DNA from: CAYFZR01 sp046760505 [NCBI: Candidatus Hydrothermarchaeota archaeon]
GTDB lineage: Archaea > CAYFZR01
Length of the DNA stretch: 64,000 bases
NCBI GenBank assembly: GCA_046760505.1
Contig: JBHIEG010000007.1
Span: forward strand, 17,577 to 81,576
Direction of reading: 5' to 3'
Position 1 is the first letter of the stretch, and each line of letters starts with the position of its first letter. This document shows positions 34,766-44,236 of the stretch, piece by piece. The notes under the pieces were generated by a model. The model was not told where the DNA came from. It worked only from the letters and a program-made list of their open reading frames with translations, and ran no database searches. Both the position numbers and the translations under genes were made by a program.

Positions 34766-37114
34766 ATGATTGGGGTATTCCTCTGTCATTGCGGAAATAA
34801 CATCGCTGGTACAGTAGATATAGAATATATCAAGAAAGAACTTTCTAACAGGGGCATAATTAATTTTGACAACATTTTCCTTTGTTCTCAAGAAGGTCAG
34901 GATCTTATTTTAGAGAGGATAAAAGAAGAAAATTTAGATAGAATCGTGATTGCTGCTTGTTCACCTAAGCACCATGAAGATATCTTTAAAAGATGTGTGG
35001 AAAAAGAGATCAATCCATACCTTTTGGAAATGGTGAACATTCGAGAACAATGCTCTTGGGTACATAGAGATAAGGGAGAAGCCACCAAAAAAGCTCTTGC
35101 CCTGATAACCGGTGCCATCAGGAAGGCGGAATATCTTTCTGAGATTCATAGAATCGAGGTTCCAATAAGCAAAGAAGTCCTGATTGTTGGAGGTGGTGTA
35201 GCCGGAATTCAGTGTGCTTTGGAACTCGCTAAAAACGACTACAAGGTATATCTCTTAGAGAAAGAACCATGCATAGGAGGGAACATGGTAAGGCTCAATA
35301 AAACTTTTCCAACGGATGATTGTTCCATGTGTACTATTGCTCCAAAGATAAGCGAGGTTGGAAGTCATGAAAACATAGAGATAATATCAATGGCTGAGAT
35401 AGAAGACATAAAAGGCTCTGTAGGCAATTTCACTGTAAAAATAAAGCAGAAGCCTAGATACGTCAACGAAAAGTGTACTGCCTGCGGAGAGTGTGCCAAG
35501 GCTTGCGTCCTGAAAGACAGGATCGAGGATGATTTCAATCTGGGATTGAGTAAAAGATCAGCGATTTATATCCCATATGAGCCTGGAATGCCTTCCATGT
35601 ACGTTGTAGATGCGGAAAACTGTCTATATGTAAAGAAGGGAAAATGCAAGCAGACCTGTCTGGAAGCCTGCTTTAGAGGTGCCATAGACTTTGAGCAGGA
35701 AGAAAAAGAGTTCACTCTAAACGTTGGAGCAATAGTGCTCGCAACGGGTTATCAGGAGTACGATCTAACGGGTACCGAGTATAATTTCGAGCACCCAAAT
35801 GTGATAACCGGTCTGCAACTGGAAAGGCTATTGAGCGCGAATGGACCGACTGGAGGTACTTTGAGAAGACCCAGCGATGGAAAGATACCTAAAACCGTTG
35901 TTTTCGTGCAGTGCGCTGGCTCGAGAAGCGAGAAACACAATGAATATTGCTCAAAGATCTGCTGCATGCATGCCCTTAAGAATTCAATGATAGTAAAATC
36001 AGAAAATCCAGATACCGAGGTTTACTACTGCTATATAGATCTAAGAGCCGCTGGCAGAGGTTACGAAGAGTACTACGATAGAGCCAGAGAGATGGGAATA
36101 AAATTTATAAGAGGAAATGTGGGAGATATCCAAAGCGCAAGCGACAATCTTATCGTAAGAGTTGAGGACACTCTTTTGGGAGAGAATAAAGAAATCGAAG
36201 CAGAACTGGTGGTCCTCTCAACTGCACTGGTACCCTCTGAAGGGACTAAAAATATAAAAGACCATATCAACGTTTCTTATGAGCCAGATGGTTTTGTAAG
36301 TCCTTTACATCCAAAAATAGAACCTGTGGATACAAAAGATGCGGGCATATTTATATGCGGTACGGTATCTGGTCCAAAGGCGATACAGGACTGTGTTGCA
36401 GAGGCTAACGCGGTTTCATCCCGGATTCAAACAATCTTGCATAGAGGAAAGATAGAGGTCGATTTAAAGATACCCTCTCTGGACAAAGAGATCTGTGTCC
36501 GCTGTGGAGAATGCATAGTGAACTGTGCGTTTAATGGCGTAGAGGATTTTGAAGTACTGGAAGGCGTTTGCAGGAGTTGCGGAAAGTGTATTGTTAATTG
36601 TCCTTCAAGTGCTTTAGAAACGTGTTACTACTCAGACAGGCAAATAGAATCGCAAATAGAGGGAATCTTGGAAGTCGATCCAGATTCCATAATAGCCTTT
36701 TGCTGTAATGAATGCAGTTATGCTGCTGCTGATTTAGCTGGCGTTGCAAAAATAAACTATCCTTCACAGGTAAAAATTATAAGAGTTCCATGCACAGGAA
36801 GGGTTTCATTAAATCACATATTGAAATCCTTTGAGCTTGGAGCGCAGGGTGTTATGGTAGCCGGATGTTTAGCTGATCAATGTCATTACATCGATGGGAA
36901 TTACAATGCCGCTGAAATTGTAGAAAGAGGAAAAAAAATTCTTGACTTGCTTAATATAGGAAGCGAAAGATTAAAGATGTTTTATATTTCAGCAGCAATG
37001 AGAGATGCTTTTGTGCAAGCAGTAAAAGAAATGGTTGAGACCACTAAAAAGCTATCAGAAGAGTTTAAAGAAGAGAAATCTGAAATAGCTATTAAAGATA
37101 CTTTCCAGCATTAG
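34766..37114 (+). CDS. HdrA-like flavoprotein fused to an MvhD domain
   Basis: 782-residue electron-bifurcation-type protein. Order: N-terminal HdrA domain with GVFLCHCGNNI (3-13); FAD/NAD-type fold VGGGVAGIQCALELA (about 137-151) and a following CSMCTIAPK; cluster motif CTACGECAKAC (about 238-248); second FAD half ending with PVDTKDAGIFICGT; two clusters CVRCGECIVNC and CRSCGKCIVNCP (about 578-620); then an MvhD/FlpD domain (about 640-770) with FCCNECSYAAAD and GCLADQCHYIDGN. In methanogens HdrA passes electrons from MvhD to HdrBC; here MvhD is fused and the next gene supplies CCG domains. It has its own upstream gap (34586-34765). Confidence 0.9.
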   Translation: MIGVFLCHCGNNIAGTVDIEYIKKELSNRGIINFDNIFLCSQEGQDLILERIKEENLDRIVIAACSPKHHEDIFKRCVEKEINPYLLEMVNIREQCSWVHRDKGEATKKALALITGAIRKAEYLSEIHRIEVPISKEVLIVGGGVAGIQCALELAKNDYKVYLLEKEPCIGGNMVRLNKTFPTDDCSMCTIAPKISEVGSHENIEIISMAEIEDIKGSVGNFTVKIKQKPRYVNEKCTACGECAKACVLKDRIEDDFNLGLSKRSAIYIPYEPGMPSMYVVDAENCLYVKKGKCKQTCLEACFRGAIDFEQEEKEFTLNVGAIVLATGYQEYDLTGTEYNFEHPNVITGLQLERLLSANGPTGGTLRRPSDGKIPKTVVFVQCAGSRSEKHNEYCSKICCMHALKNSMIVKSENPDTEVYYCYIDLRAAGRGYEEYYDRAREMGIKFIRGNVGDIQSASDNLIVRVEDTLLGENKEIEAELVVLSTALVPSEGTKNIKDHINVSYEPDGFVSPLHPKIEPVDTKDAGIFICGTVSGPKAIQDCVAEANAVSSRIQTILHRGKIEVDLKIPSLDKEICVRCGECIVNCAFNGVEDFEVLEGVCRSCGKCIVNCPSSALETCYYSDRQIESQIEGILEVDPDSIIAFCCNECSYAAADLAGVAKINYPSQVKIIRVPCTGRVSLNHILKSFELGAQGVMVAGCLADQCHYIDGNYNAAEIVERGKKILDLLNIGSERLKMFYISAAMRDAFVQAVKEMVETTKKLSEEFKEEKSEIAIKDTFQH

Positions 37115-37125
37115 GTGCACGAAAA

Positions 37126-39009
37126 ATGCTAGATTGCACAACCTGCAGGCTTTGTGCCGTCAAATGCCCAACAGAAATCAATCTAGATGAGATTATCAAA
37201 AGATACAGATATTTAAATGAAATCAGGACTCCTCACGGGGGAGTATTCCATATACTAGGGAAAATTTTAATCAGAGTGGATATTTCAGATTGGCTTAAAG
37301 AAGATGAACTGGATATTGGCAGAGACGATTTATACTATTTTCCAGGATGTTTGCCGATATTCGATTTGGTTCTGGATAGAGATAGAAGCTATTCGGGAAT
37401 TGCCCATGCAGGAATAAAGGTTTTGAATAAGTTGGGGATATCACCGAAAATAATCTACGGCTGCTGCGGGCACGACCTCTTATATTCAGGGAATTTAGAT
37501 GAGTTTGAAATCAATAGGATAAACCTTAAAGGAAAAGTGGAAGGTAAGAAGATAATAACTGGATGTGCAGAGTGTTATCACATTTTAAAAAATGAATATC
37601 AAGCGGATGTGGAGCATTTCTCTCAATTCATTTCCAAAAATTTAAACAAACTTGATTTAAGTAATATCGATACAGAAAAATTGAAAACCACCTATCATGA
37701 TCCCTGTAGATTAGGAAGATACAATTCAATTTACAATGAACCTAGAGAACTCCTTGAAAAAATCACTTCCTTTAGTGAGATGTCAAGAAACAGAGAAGAA
37801 ACAATATGCTGTGGAGTTTCTTCGTGGCTAAACTGTGATAACCTATCTAGGGAATTGAGAGAAGAAAAAATAAAAGAAGCAATTGAAACCGGATCAGATT
37901 CTTTGGTCACGAGTTGTCCGAAGTGTATAGTTCATTTAGATTGTTTATACGAAGAGAAACTCGGTGATTTGGATTTAAAGCGTTTAAATATCGTTGATTT
38001 ACAAGAAATACTCGCTCATTCGCTTGGAATCTATGACCTCCAATCAGATGAGAAATTTTATGAAATAAAAAAGAGAAAGAGCACACCAATAAAGTCCGTT
38101 GAAATAAAGAAAGATCCCTTGAGATATATAGACAGAGATCTATCCAATTTAGCATACAGGTGTACCACATGTTATGCATGTGAGACTGCATGTCCGATGG
38201 AATATAAGCCTGTTCACATGATGGAAGACTTCAGAAAATTTCTTGTTTCTCAAAATCTCAATCCTGAAAGGCACAATGAAATTTATAACAATATTTTAGA
38301 AACAGGAAACGTTTTTGGTGAAAAAGAGGAAATATTTGATGAAAAAGTAGATCATGACGTGGTTTATTTCCCGGGATGTGTCGCTAGTTTTCGTGCTAGG
38401 AAGATAGTCGATTCATGCAGGGAATTGATGGACAGAATAGGAGTTAATTATACCATCCCTAAAGGGACGATATGCTGTGGGAGCATAGCGTTTAGAACGG
38501 GATTCAATACCAGACCAATCGTGGAGAAGAATATGCAAGTGTTAAACGGAAAGAAGATTGTTTGTTCTTGTTCGGGTTGTTACGCTACGTTTAAAAAGGA
38601 CTATGGATTAAACGCTATTCACTTCATCGATTTATTGCTGGATAACAAGAATAAACTGAAATTTAAAAAATCGGGAGTGAAAATAGCCTACCATGATCCG
38701 TGTCATCTAGGAAGGGAGTTTCAGTACTTCGACCCTCCGAGAGAACTGCTAAAATTAATTCCAGAACTGGAATTGGTAGAATTTCCCCATAGCAGAGAGA
38801 ATTCTCTATGCTGTGGAGGTGGAGGCGGGGTTAGATCTGCTTTTCCGGAGTTATCTGCAATGATAGCAAAAAAAAGGATGGAAGAAATCGAAAATGAAAG
38901 TGTGGATGCTGTAGTAACCGCCTGCCCGTTCTGTGAGATAAATCTAGGAACCGTTACCGATAAGAAGGTATACGACATATCCCAATTCTTACTGATACAT
39001 CTAAAATGA
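37126..39009 (+). CDS. Double-length CCG iron-sulfur protein (tandem HdrC/HdrB-like modules)
   Basis: 627 residues made of two similar halves. First half: one cluster motif CTTCRLCAVKCP (residues 4-15), then CCG domains with YFPGCLPIF, GCCGHDL, GCAECYHIL, TYHDPCRLGRY, ICCGVSSWLNC and SCPKCIVHL. Second half (from about 345): CTTCYACETACP, YFPGCVASFR, ICCGSIAFRTG, CSGCYATFK, AYHDPCHLGRE, LCCGGGGGV and ACPFCEINL. In the first half the second CCG has SSW in place of GGG, suggesting altered cluster binding. It begins 11 bases after the HdrA-MvhD gene and likely receives its electrons. Each half has only one ferredoxin-type motif where HdrC has two. Confidence 0.85.
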   Translation: MLDCTTCRLCAVKCPTEINLDEIIKRYRYLNEIRTPHGGVFHILGKILIRVDISDWLKEDELDIGRDDLYYFPGCLPIFDLVLDRDRSYSGIAHAGIKVLNKLGISPKIIYGCCGHDLLYSGNLDEFEINRINLKGKVEGKKIITGCAECYHILKNEYQADVEHFSQFISKNLNKLDLSNIDTEKLKTTYHDPCRLGRYNSIYNEPRELLEKITSFSEMSRNREETICCGVSSWLNCDNLSRELREEKIKEAIETGSDSLVTSCPKCIVHLDCLYEEKLGDLDLKRLNIVDLQEILAHSLGIYDLQSDEKFYEIKKRKSTPIKSVEIKKDPLRYIDRDLSNLAYRCTTCYACETACPMEYKPVHMMEDFRKFLVSQNLNPERHNEIYNNILETGNVFGEKEEIFDEKVDHDVVYFPGCVASFRARKIVDSCRELMDRIGVNYTIPKGTICCGSIAFRTGFNTRPIVEKNMQVLNGKKIVCSCSGCYATFKKDYGLNAIHFIDLLLDNKNKLKFKKSGVKIAYHDPCHLGREFQYFDPPRELLKLIPELELVEFPHSRENSLCCGGGGGVRSAFPELSAMIAKKRMEEIENESVDAVVTACPFCEINLGTVTDKKVYDISQFLLIHLK

Positions 39010-39030
39010 TGTTCACGGTGAAGATGTAAT

Positions 39031-40143
39031 ATGAAGATAGGTGTATACGTGGGAGAAGGCTCTTCGCATTCATGGGTATGGCTCGTTGATACCTTGGAGA
39101 AATTTGGTCTTATAGATATCTTGTTTCTAAACGAAAAACTTGTAAAAAAAGATACGCTGAATTCCATAAATTTAATGGTAATATCTGGAGGGGACACGAT
39201 ATCCATAGCCAATTCTATAGGAAATGGGTTCAAAGAAATCAAAAACTTTATAGGAGATGGAGGAATATACTTGGGAATTTGCGCTGGCGCTTATCTTCCC
39301 CTGTACTCGAGGAAAGAGCCACTTTCTAAGTTTAACCTAGTTAAAGCCGGTATCACCAATATAATCAGGAGTGGGGGCTTTAAACCTTTCAGTTGCGACC
39401 GTGTATTTCAGGGCGTAAGAGGACCGTTGTATATAGATTTTCAAGGAAAGATCATTTCCGCGCCTCTCTACGGTGGCCCCTCCTTTGTCCCCAATGGAAG
39501 TGAGACTCTTGCAATCTACTCTGACTTTTCCGAAGAGACCTCATTTTTGGTTGAAAAAAACCTAGCAGAAAGAACGATTTTAGGAAAAGGAGCAATTATC
39601 AAAAAGGATTATGGAAAAGGCGCCTTTTTGCTCTTTGGACCCCATCTTGAGCACCCTTCTTTCCATGATGCTAATCTAATTTTTTACCACTTACTCAAAG
39701 GTTTGAAAATTAAAGAAATCAGAGACCAGGAAGAAAAAGATTTTACCCATTTATTAAGAGGTGTAGAGGCGAAAAAATTCTTAAAGGACTTAAAAAGAGA
39801 GATTAGCAATATGAGAATAATCGCAATGGGAATTGAAGGCTCTATAAAATGGAAGGTAGGGCATAAGGTATGGGATATGGAAAGAATCCTTTATTTCACA
39901 GATGCCACATGGAAGAGACTTAGATACCTGGAAAAAGATACCCTTTACGTAAAAAATCCCGATAAAATAGTGGAAGAAGTAAAAGAGACAAAAAATCTAC
40001 TCATAAAAATCAGGGAAGAATTAAGAGAAGGAAAGGACATAAGAGAATCTGCTGAAAACTTGGTAAGAAAAATGAGAGAAGTTGTTCCAGCGATTCTTGA
40101 GTTTTATTTTAACAACATAAAGAGAAATAGGGGATCCTCATGA
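39031..40143 (+). CDS. Glutamine-amidotransferase-like protein of the BPL_N type
   Basis: 370 residues. The N-terminal 235 form a class I glutaminase-like fold: KIGVYVGEGSSHSW, VISGGDTISIAN, the nucleophile elbow GICAGAYLP (Cys about 85), GPLYIDFQG and HLEHPS with a histidine at the expected distance, the pattern of the domain found at the N-terminus of eukaryotic biotin-protein ligases and in stand-alone archaeal proteins. The C-terminal 130 residues are helical and charged with no recognised motif. Its stop overlaps the start of the next gene by four bases. Function unknown; a link to biotin would fit the biotin enzymes elsewhere in the window but is not shown. Confidence 0.65.
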   Translation: MKIGVYVGEGSSHSWVWLVDTLEKFGLIDILFLNEKLVKKDTLNSINLMVISGGDTISIANSIGNGFKEIKNFIGDGGIYLGICAGAYLPLYSRKEPLSKFNLVKAGITNIIRSGGFKPFSCDRVFQGVRGPLYIDFQGKIISAPLYGGPSFVPNGSETLAIYSDFSEETSFLVEKNLAERTILGKGAIIKKDYGKGAFLLFGPHLEHPSFHDANLIFYHLLKGLKIKEIRDQEEKDFTHLLRGVEAKKFLKDLKREISNMRIIAMGIEGSIKWKVGHKVWDMERILYFTDATWKRLRYLEKDTLYVKNPDKIVEEVKETKNLLIKIREELREGKDIRESAENLVRKMREVVPAILEFYFNNIKRNRGSS

Positions 40144-41111
40144 ATGAGATAAAATTTGGGCTTCAACAGCCAGAATACAACTTTAAACCTGAAACAACCT
40201 TTGATAATTTAAAGAATATAATTCAGACTGCTGAATCAAATGGTTTTGAATCTTTCTGGGTTATGGATCACTTGATGCAGATCCCGTATCTGGATCCTGA
40301 ATCTAAGGCTCCAATGCTGGAAGCATGGGTTGTCCTCTCTAATCTGGCGGGGGTTACCAAAAAGATTAAACTTGGAACGCTTGTGACATGTGCATCATAC
40401 AGAAATCCTGCCCATCTTGCAAAGATAGGCGCTACCTTGGATGTTTTATCTGGTGGTAGAGTAATCATGGGAATCGGAGCCGGTTGGTTTGAAAAAGAGT
40501 ACATATCTTATGGCTATTCGTTCCCTAAATATAGGGAACGCGTGGAAATGCTAAGCGAGGCAGTGCAGATAATGAAAAAGATGTGGACGGAAGAGTCGCC
40601 ATCCTTTGAAGGGAAATATTTTAGGATAAAGGATGCTATTTGTAACCCTAAACCCTTGCAGAAGCCATATCCGCGGATTTTAATTGGAGGAGGAGGTCTA
40701 GAGACCTTAAAAGTCGTGGCTGAACATGCAGACATGTGTAATTTCTTCGGAAAGCCTGATGAAATCATGAAGAAGATTGAGACAGTTGAGAAATACTGCT
40801 CTGAAATCGGTAGAGACCCAGATGAAATAACAGTTAGTAAAATAGGCGGAGTTATAATAGCCGAATCTGAAGATGAACTAAAAAGTATTCTAAAGACAAA
40901 AATCCGCCCTGGCATCCGCCCTGGCTTCAGTCCTGAGCAACTGGAGGGCTGGCTGATTTTAGGCACCCCAGAGCAAGTAAAGGAAAAATTACAGAAATTC
41001 ATAGATGTGGGAGTTACTTACTTCATCCTCAACTTCCCGGGCTCGGATGAGGTTAAACTACATTTGAATAAAATAATGATCTTCGGTGAAAGGGTGATAT
41101 CTGAGTTCTGA
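40140..41111 (+). CDS. Luciferase-like (probably F420-dependent) oxidoreductase
   Basis: 323 residues, TIM-barrel LLM family. Seen: FESFWVMDHLMQIP (about 35-48), KLGTLVTCASYRNPAHLAK (about 77-95), VIMGIGAGWFEKEY (about 110-123), PKPLQKPYPRILIGGGG (about 166-182) and an insertion rich in acidic residues before the last barrel strand. In archaea most such proteins use coenzyme F420; the substrate cannot be predicted. ATGA overlap with the amidotransferase-like gene implies a joint function. Confidence 0.82.
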   Translation: MNEIKFGLQQPEYNFKPETTFDNLKNIIQTAESNGFESFWVMDHLMQIPYLDPESKAPMLEAWVVLSNLAGVTKKIKLGTLVTCASYRNPAHLAKIGATLDVLSGGRVIMGIGAGWFEKEYISYGYSFPKYRERVEMLSEAVQIMKKMWTEESPSFEGKYFRIKDAICNPKPLQKPYPRILIGGGGLETLKVVAEHADMCNFFGKPDEIMKKIETVEKYCSEIGRDPDEITVSKIGGVIIAESEDELKSILKTKIRPGIRPGFSPEQLEGWLILGTPEQVKEKLQKFIDVGVTYFILNFPGSDEVKLHLNKIMIFGERVISEF

Positions 41112-41141
41112 TACAAAGAGATATAGAGAGACAATATCATT

Positions 41142-41624
41142 ATGTCAGTAGAATCGGAAAAAATAAGGATTGATAGAGTAAATCTAAAGGAAATCAAAGA
41201 ACTGGTGGAAGTTTATAAAGATGCTTATGCTGAGTTGGAAGAATATGCCTACACTAGCCGAAGCAATATAAAGGGGTATTTGAAATGGCTTTACAAAAGA
41301 GATCCGATGGGTTTTTTTGTTGCTTATTTTAAAAATCGACCTGTGGGATTTATTTCAGTAGATTCTAGATGGTACAGCGTGGATAAAGGTGTACTTCTGG
41401 GAGAAATCCATGAAGTCGTTGTAATCAGGGAATTTCAGGGAAAAGGAATAGGTAAAAGACTCTTCGAGACGGGTCTATCTTACCTGAAAAGCAAGGGAAT
41501 AAAGAACTTGGAGTTATGGGTTGGAGAAAATAATAGAAGGGCAAGGAAATTCTACAGGAAATATGGTTTCAAAGAAGTTGAAAAGCGATGGGACTGGGTG
41601 AGAATGACGAAAAAATTAGACTAA
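41142..41624 (+). CDS. GNAT-family N-acetyltransferase
   Basis: 160 residues with the acetyl-CoA pyrophosphate loop FQGKGIGKRLFETGL (about 101-115) preceded by IHEVVVIREF, and the C-terminal motif RRARKFYRKYGFKEVEKRW typical of RimI-like enzymes. Substrate unknown. Last gene of the plus-strand group; overlaps the end of the convergent peptidase gene by nine bases. Confidence 0.82.
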   Translation: MSVESEKIRIDRVNLKEIKELVEVYKDAYAELEEYAYTSRSNIKGYLKWLYKRDPMGFFVAYFKNRPVGFISVDSRWYSVDKGVLLGEIHEVVVIREFQGKGIGKRLFETGLSYLKSKGIKNLELWVGENNRRARKFYRKYGFKEVEKRWDWVRMTKKLD

Positions 41625-42698
41625 ATATGAAATCGCTCTATACAAGATTTTGCTGGCTAAAATAATATCTTCAACATCAACGTATTCATTCGAGGTGTGG
41701 GAAGTTTCCAATCTACCGGGACCGAAAACAACTGGTTCAATTCCCCTTTCGTATAGATTTTGTGCGTCTGTCCAACTCTTCATACCTCTTATCTTTGCAT
41801 CCTTACCTAAAACATCTTTATATGCCTTTTTCAATAAACTTACAATCTCAGCGTCCATATTGATTTCGAAAGGCATGGATTCGTCTGTTAGTTTGTATTC
41901 AATTCCTTTAGAATCGAAATAATCATGTAACTCCTTCTTTATTTTTTTAGCATCTTGATTGGGGAGTATTCTAAAATCTAAAACCATTTTACATTTCTTA
42001 GGAACTATTAAGGCATCGAAACCCCCTTCGATTCTCTGGATGTTATAGAGGCTTTTACCTATCAATTCATGCTCCTCATTTAAGAATGAGAGCTCGTTAA
42101 TTTTTTCAATTACATCAATTGCTTTCATAATAGCATTTTCTCCGAATTCAATCGCGCTTCCATGCGCTTCCTTTCCTATAACTTCTATTTCTATCTCAAA
42201 GGATCCTGCGCCTGCTACACATATATCCAATCCGGTAGGCTCTAGAACTATACCGTATTTTGAGGTATACTGATCCGCTAACTTCTCGGATCCTGATCCA
42301 TCCCCCTCTTCGTCCACCAAAAATGCGAAGGTAACAGGAAATTTTCTCAGATTTTCTTTCTCTTTTATTGTTTCCAAAGTCAAGAGAATGGATAAAATGC
42401 CACCTTTAGCATCAGCACTTCCGAGTCCGTAAACTCTTTCTCCCTCAACCTCTGCCCTAAGAGTTTGATGATAGAGTAATGGTATTGTATCTACATGCGT
42501 GCATATAATGAGTTCTGGATCATCGAGCGGATTGACGATTAAGTTATAGTTTTTCTTTACATTTTGTCTTTCGAATGGAATATCCAGTTCATTAAGCCTT
42601 TTCTCTATATATCTTAGAATTTTATCCTCTTCTCCACTAGGACTTGGAATTTCTATGAGTTTTACCAACTCATCTATGAGGGAACGCATGGTGAACAT
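41616..42698 (-). CDS. M20-family metallopeptidase / deacylase (ArgE/DapE type)
   Basis: 360 residues. Two-zinc site seen as CTHVDTIP (His about 62), GSADAKGG (Asp about 95), DEEGDGSG (Glu about 129-130) and the last His in RLETSHTSNEYV (about 330-341). The lid domain occupies roughly 160-270. Candidate substrates are N-acylated amino acids or LysW-bound lysine/ornithine; the family does not separate these by motif. ATG at 42689 (MRSLIDELV) may be the real start instead of 42698. Confidence 0.82.
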   Translation of the reverse strand: MFTMRSLIDELVKLIEIPSPSGEEDKILRYIEKRLNELDIPFERQNVKKNYNLIVNPLDDPELIICTHVDTIPLLYHQTLRAEVEGERVYGLGSADAKGGILSILLTLETIKEKENLRKFPVTFAFLVDEEGDGSGSEKLADQYTSKYGIVLEPTGLDICVAGAGSFEIEIEVIGKEAHGSAIEFGENAIMKAIDVIEKINELSFLNEEHELIGKSLYNIQRIEGGFDALIVPKKCKMVLDFRILPNQDAKKIKKELHDYFDSKGIEYKLTDESMPFEINMDAEIVSLLKKAYKDVLGKDAKIRGMKSWTDAQNLYERGIEPVVFGPGRLETSHTSNEYVDVEDIILASKILYRAISYLV

Positions 42699-42734
42699 TT
42701 TTCTTCATCCTTAGTTTTTTACTTAATAAATTTC

Positions 42735-43997
42735 TTAGATTGTGTATTTTTCCAACCCTAAGAGTTCAAGTAATCTATCAAAAATAGAGGATAAAAGTCC
42801 TATTATTCCTTTATGCTCAAGATCCTCAGAGACATGAATCGAAATTTTTTCTGAAATTATGATTTTTTCCTGATTATCTTCATAGTAGATTAAATTTGCG
42901 TTGGGAATCTCATAATCACCTTTTTGTTCTGGTCTAATCCTATAGCTGTAGGTTTTGAATTCTCCTCCTCCCAAGATATCTGCGATAATTAAGCTACCAT
43001 TGATAACTTCAAAATCTTTAGGGGCTGTATCAACAATTTCAATCTTAATGGGCTTATCTAAAAGGTTCTCTACCTTCAATAAGACGCTCATTTCTTGCCC
43101 AACTATTGGATTATAGTTTTCGATCTCCTTGACGATTACCGCACCAAGTCTCTCTCTTGGCGCGAACTTAGTTTCTCTGACTATTCTATACCTCATTGAT
43201 GAGGGCAATTCTACTTTCACTTCAACGCCATCAGAGTTTATATCCAGCAAGGTCAACTTTGCTTCTCCTATGTCCAGAGATTCTCCAGAATTCAGAGAAC
43301 CAGAAAGAGGAGACTTCTTCCCTTTGTATAAAACATTTATGTAGGCCCTGTTTTTTTCGGTATCAATAAGTCTCAGTCCATAATTCTCATAAGTAAATAT
43401 CTCTCCAAAGGAGAGAAAACCCTGATAAAAGCCTTTTCCTTCCTTCAATAATTCGCCCTCATAGATATAGGTGGTAGGTGGACCAGTAAGTTTAGGTTCT
43501 TTTTTTTCTTTGTAGGTTTCTTTCTTAGGAATTTGGGTTAACTTTACTCCTCTCAATAAACTGTTTATTACAGATTCGAGCTCTTCTTTCTCTCTGTAAC
43601 CAGACAATTTTTTAACCGGCCTTCCATATCTGTCGAAAAAGGTAAACGTCGGGAGGTAGCGTTCACCATACTTTCTTGAAAGTTTTAGACCTTCTGCAGT
43701 ATCTACGTTAACGGTTATTATATCCACGATTCCCTTGTATTTCGTTCTCAGCGCTCTTACGGTTGGAATCATCATTCTACAAACCCCGCACCTATCTGCT
43801 GAGAATTCTAATACGGTGGGCTTACCGTTGTTTAATGCTTCATGAAACTTCTCTGGAGAGTAATCATAGAGAATTCCAGCGGGGCTTAAATACCCCTCAA
43901 AATCTCCTGCCTCTTCTGCCTCAGAAGGAATCAATAGCATGACTAGCATTACAATCAGGAAAACGACCAGGAGATGTTTTTCAAACCCTTGCATCAT
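42735..43997 (-). CDS. Exported thioredoxin-fold protein with C-terminal beta domain
   Basis: 420 residues. N-terminal hydrophobic segment (about 8-24, LLVVFLIVMLVMLLIP) acts as signal or anchor; thioredoxin domain from about 45 to 150 with active site FSADRCGVCRMM (Cys70 and Cys73) and the cis-proline in YLPTFTFFD. The C-terminal 250 residues are beta-rich and contain a VLLKVENLLDKPIKIEIVD segment like the oxygen-fold/BatD or DUF11 type, followed by a hydrophobic end. Likely outside the membrane, making or breaking disulfides or holding a metal site. It is divergent from the AAA+ operon. Confidence 0.75.
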   Translation of the reverse strand: MMQGFEKHLLVVFLIVMLVMLLIPSEAEEAGDFEGYLSPAGILYDYSPEKFHEALNNGKPTVLEFSADRCGVCRMMIPTVRALRTKYKGIVDIITVNVDTAEGLKLSRKYGERYLPTFTFFDRYGRPVKKLSGYREKEELESVINSLLRGVKLTQIPKKETYKEKKEPKLTGPPTTYIYEGELLKEGKGFYQGFLSFGEIFTYENYGLRLIDTEKNRAYINVLYKGKKSPLSGSLNSGESLDIGEAKLTLLDINSDGVEVKVELPSSMRYRIVRETKFAPRERLGAVIVKEIENYNPIVGQEMSVLLKVENLLDKPIKIEIVDTAPKDFEVINGSLIIADILGGGEFKTYSYRIRPEQKGDYEIPNANLIYYEDNQEKIIISEKISIHVSEDLEHKGIIGLLSSIFDRLLELLGLEKYTI

Positions 43998-44034
43998 CTC
44001 ATAATTTATGCTTTGGGCTATATTAAATTTTTAG

Positions 44035-44050
44035 ATGTTCGAGCAGTTGA
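44035..44050 (+). repeat. Near-copy of the AAA+ gene start
   Basis: ATGTTCGAGCAGTTGA here matches 15 of 16 bases of ATGTTTGAGCAGTTGA at 44237-44252, the first codons of the downstream AAA+ gene. The reading frame it opens ends soon after. It may be a remnant of a short duplication, or chance. Confidence 0.4.
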
Positions 44051-44154
44051 AGATTATGTTATTTCAATTAACCTATATTTCCAACTTTAATTTAATCTTT
44101 AATTTACATCTCTATTAATTTTTTATTCGTCTCTGAATCTGAGCAGATATCTCT

Positions 44155-44166
44155 CGAACATGTTCG
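44155..44166. promoter_or_regulatory. Palindromic operator, copy 1 (perfect)
   Basis: CGAACATGTTCG, a 12-base perfect palindrome, centred about 31 bases upstream of the TATA element at 44190-44196 of the AAA+/VWA operon. The position upstream of BRE/TATA suits an activator. The same sequence stands at 50131-50142 and, with one mismatch, at 49391-49402. Confidence 0.75.
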
Positions 44167-44189
44167 TGGTAACGATTATCCTCTAAGAG

Positions 44190-44196
44190 TATATAT
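44190..44196 (+). promoter_or_regulatory. TATA box of the AAA+/VWA operon
   Basis: TATATAT within AAGAGTATATATG, 41-47 bases before the ATG at 44237. Rest of the 239-base gap (43998-44236) holds the palindrome at 44155 and the short gene-start copy at 44035. Confidence 0.6.
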
Positions 44197-44236
44197 GTTA
44201 GTTTGACTCTTGAAGTAATGATAATGGTGGACATCT

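Noticed and set aside
34766-39009. Selenocysteine codons in the HdrA or CCG genes
   Set aside because: All expected cysteines are encoded directly and no in-frame TGA interrupts a conserved motif.
44155-44166. Likeness of CGAACATGTTCG to the bacterial LexA/DinR box (GAAC-N4-GTTC type)
   Set aside because: The spacer here is two bases, not four, archaea lack LexA, and no DNA-repair genes are nearby; the match is only in half-site sequence.
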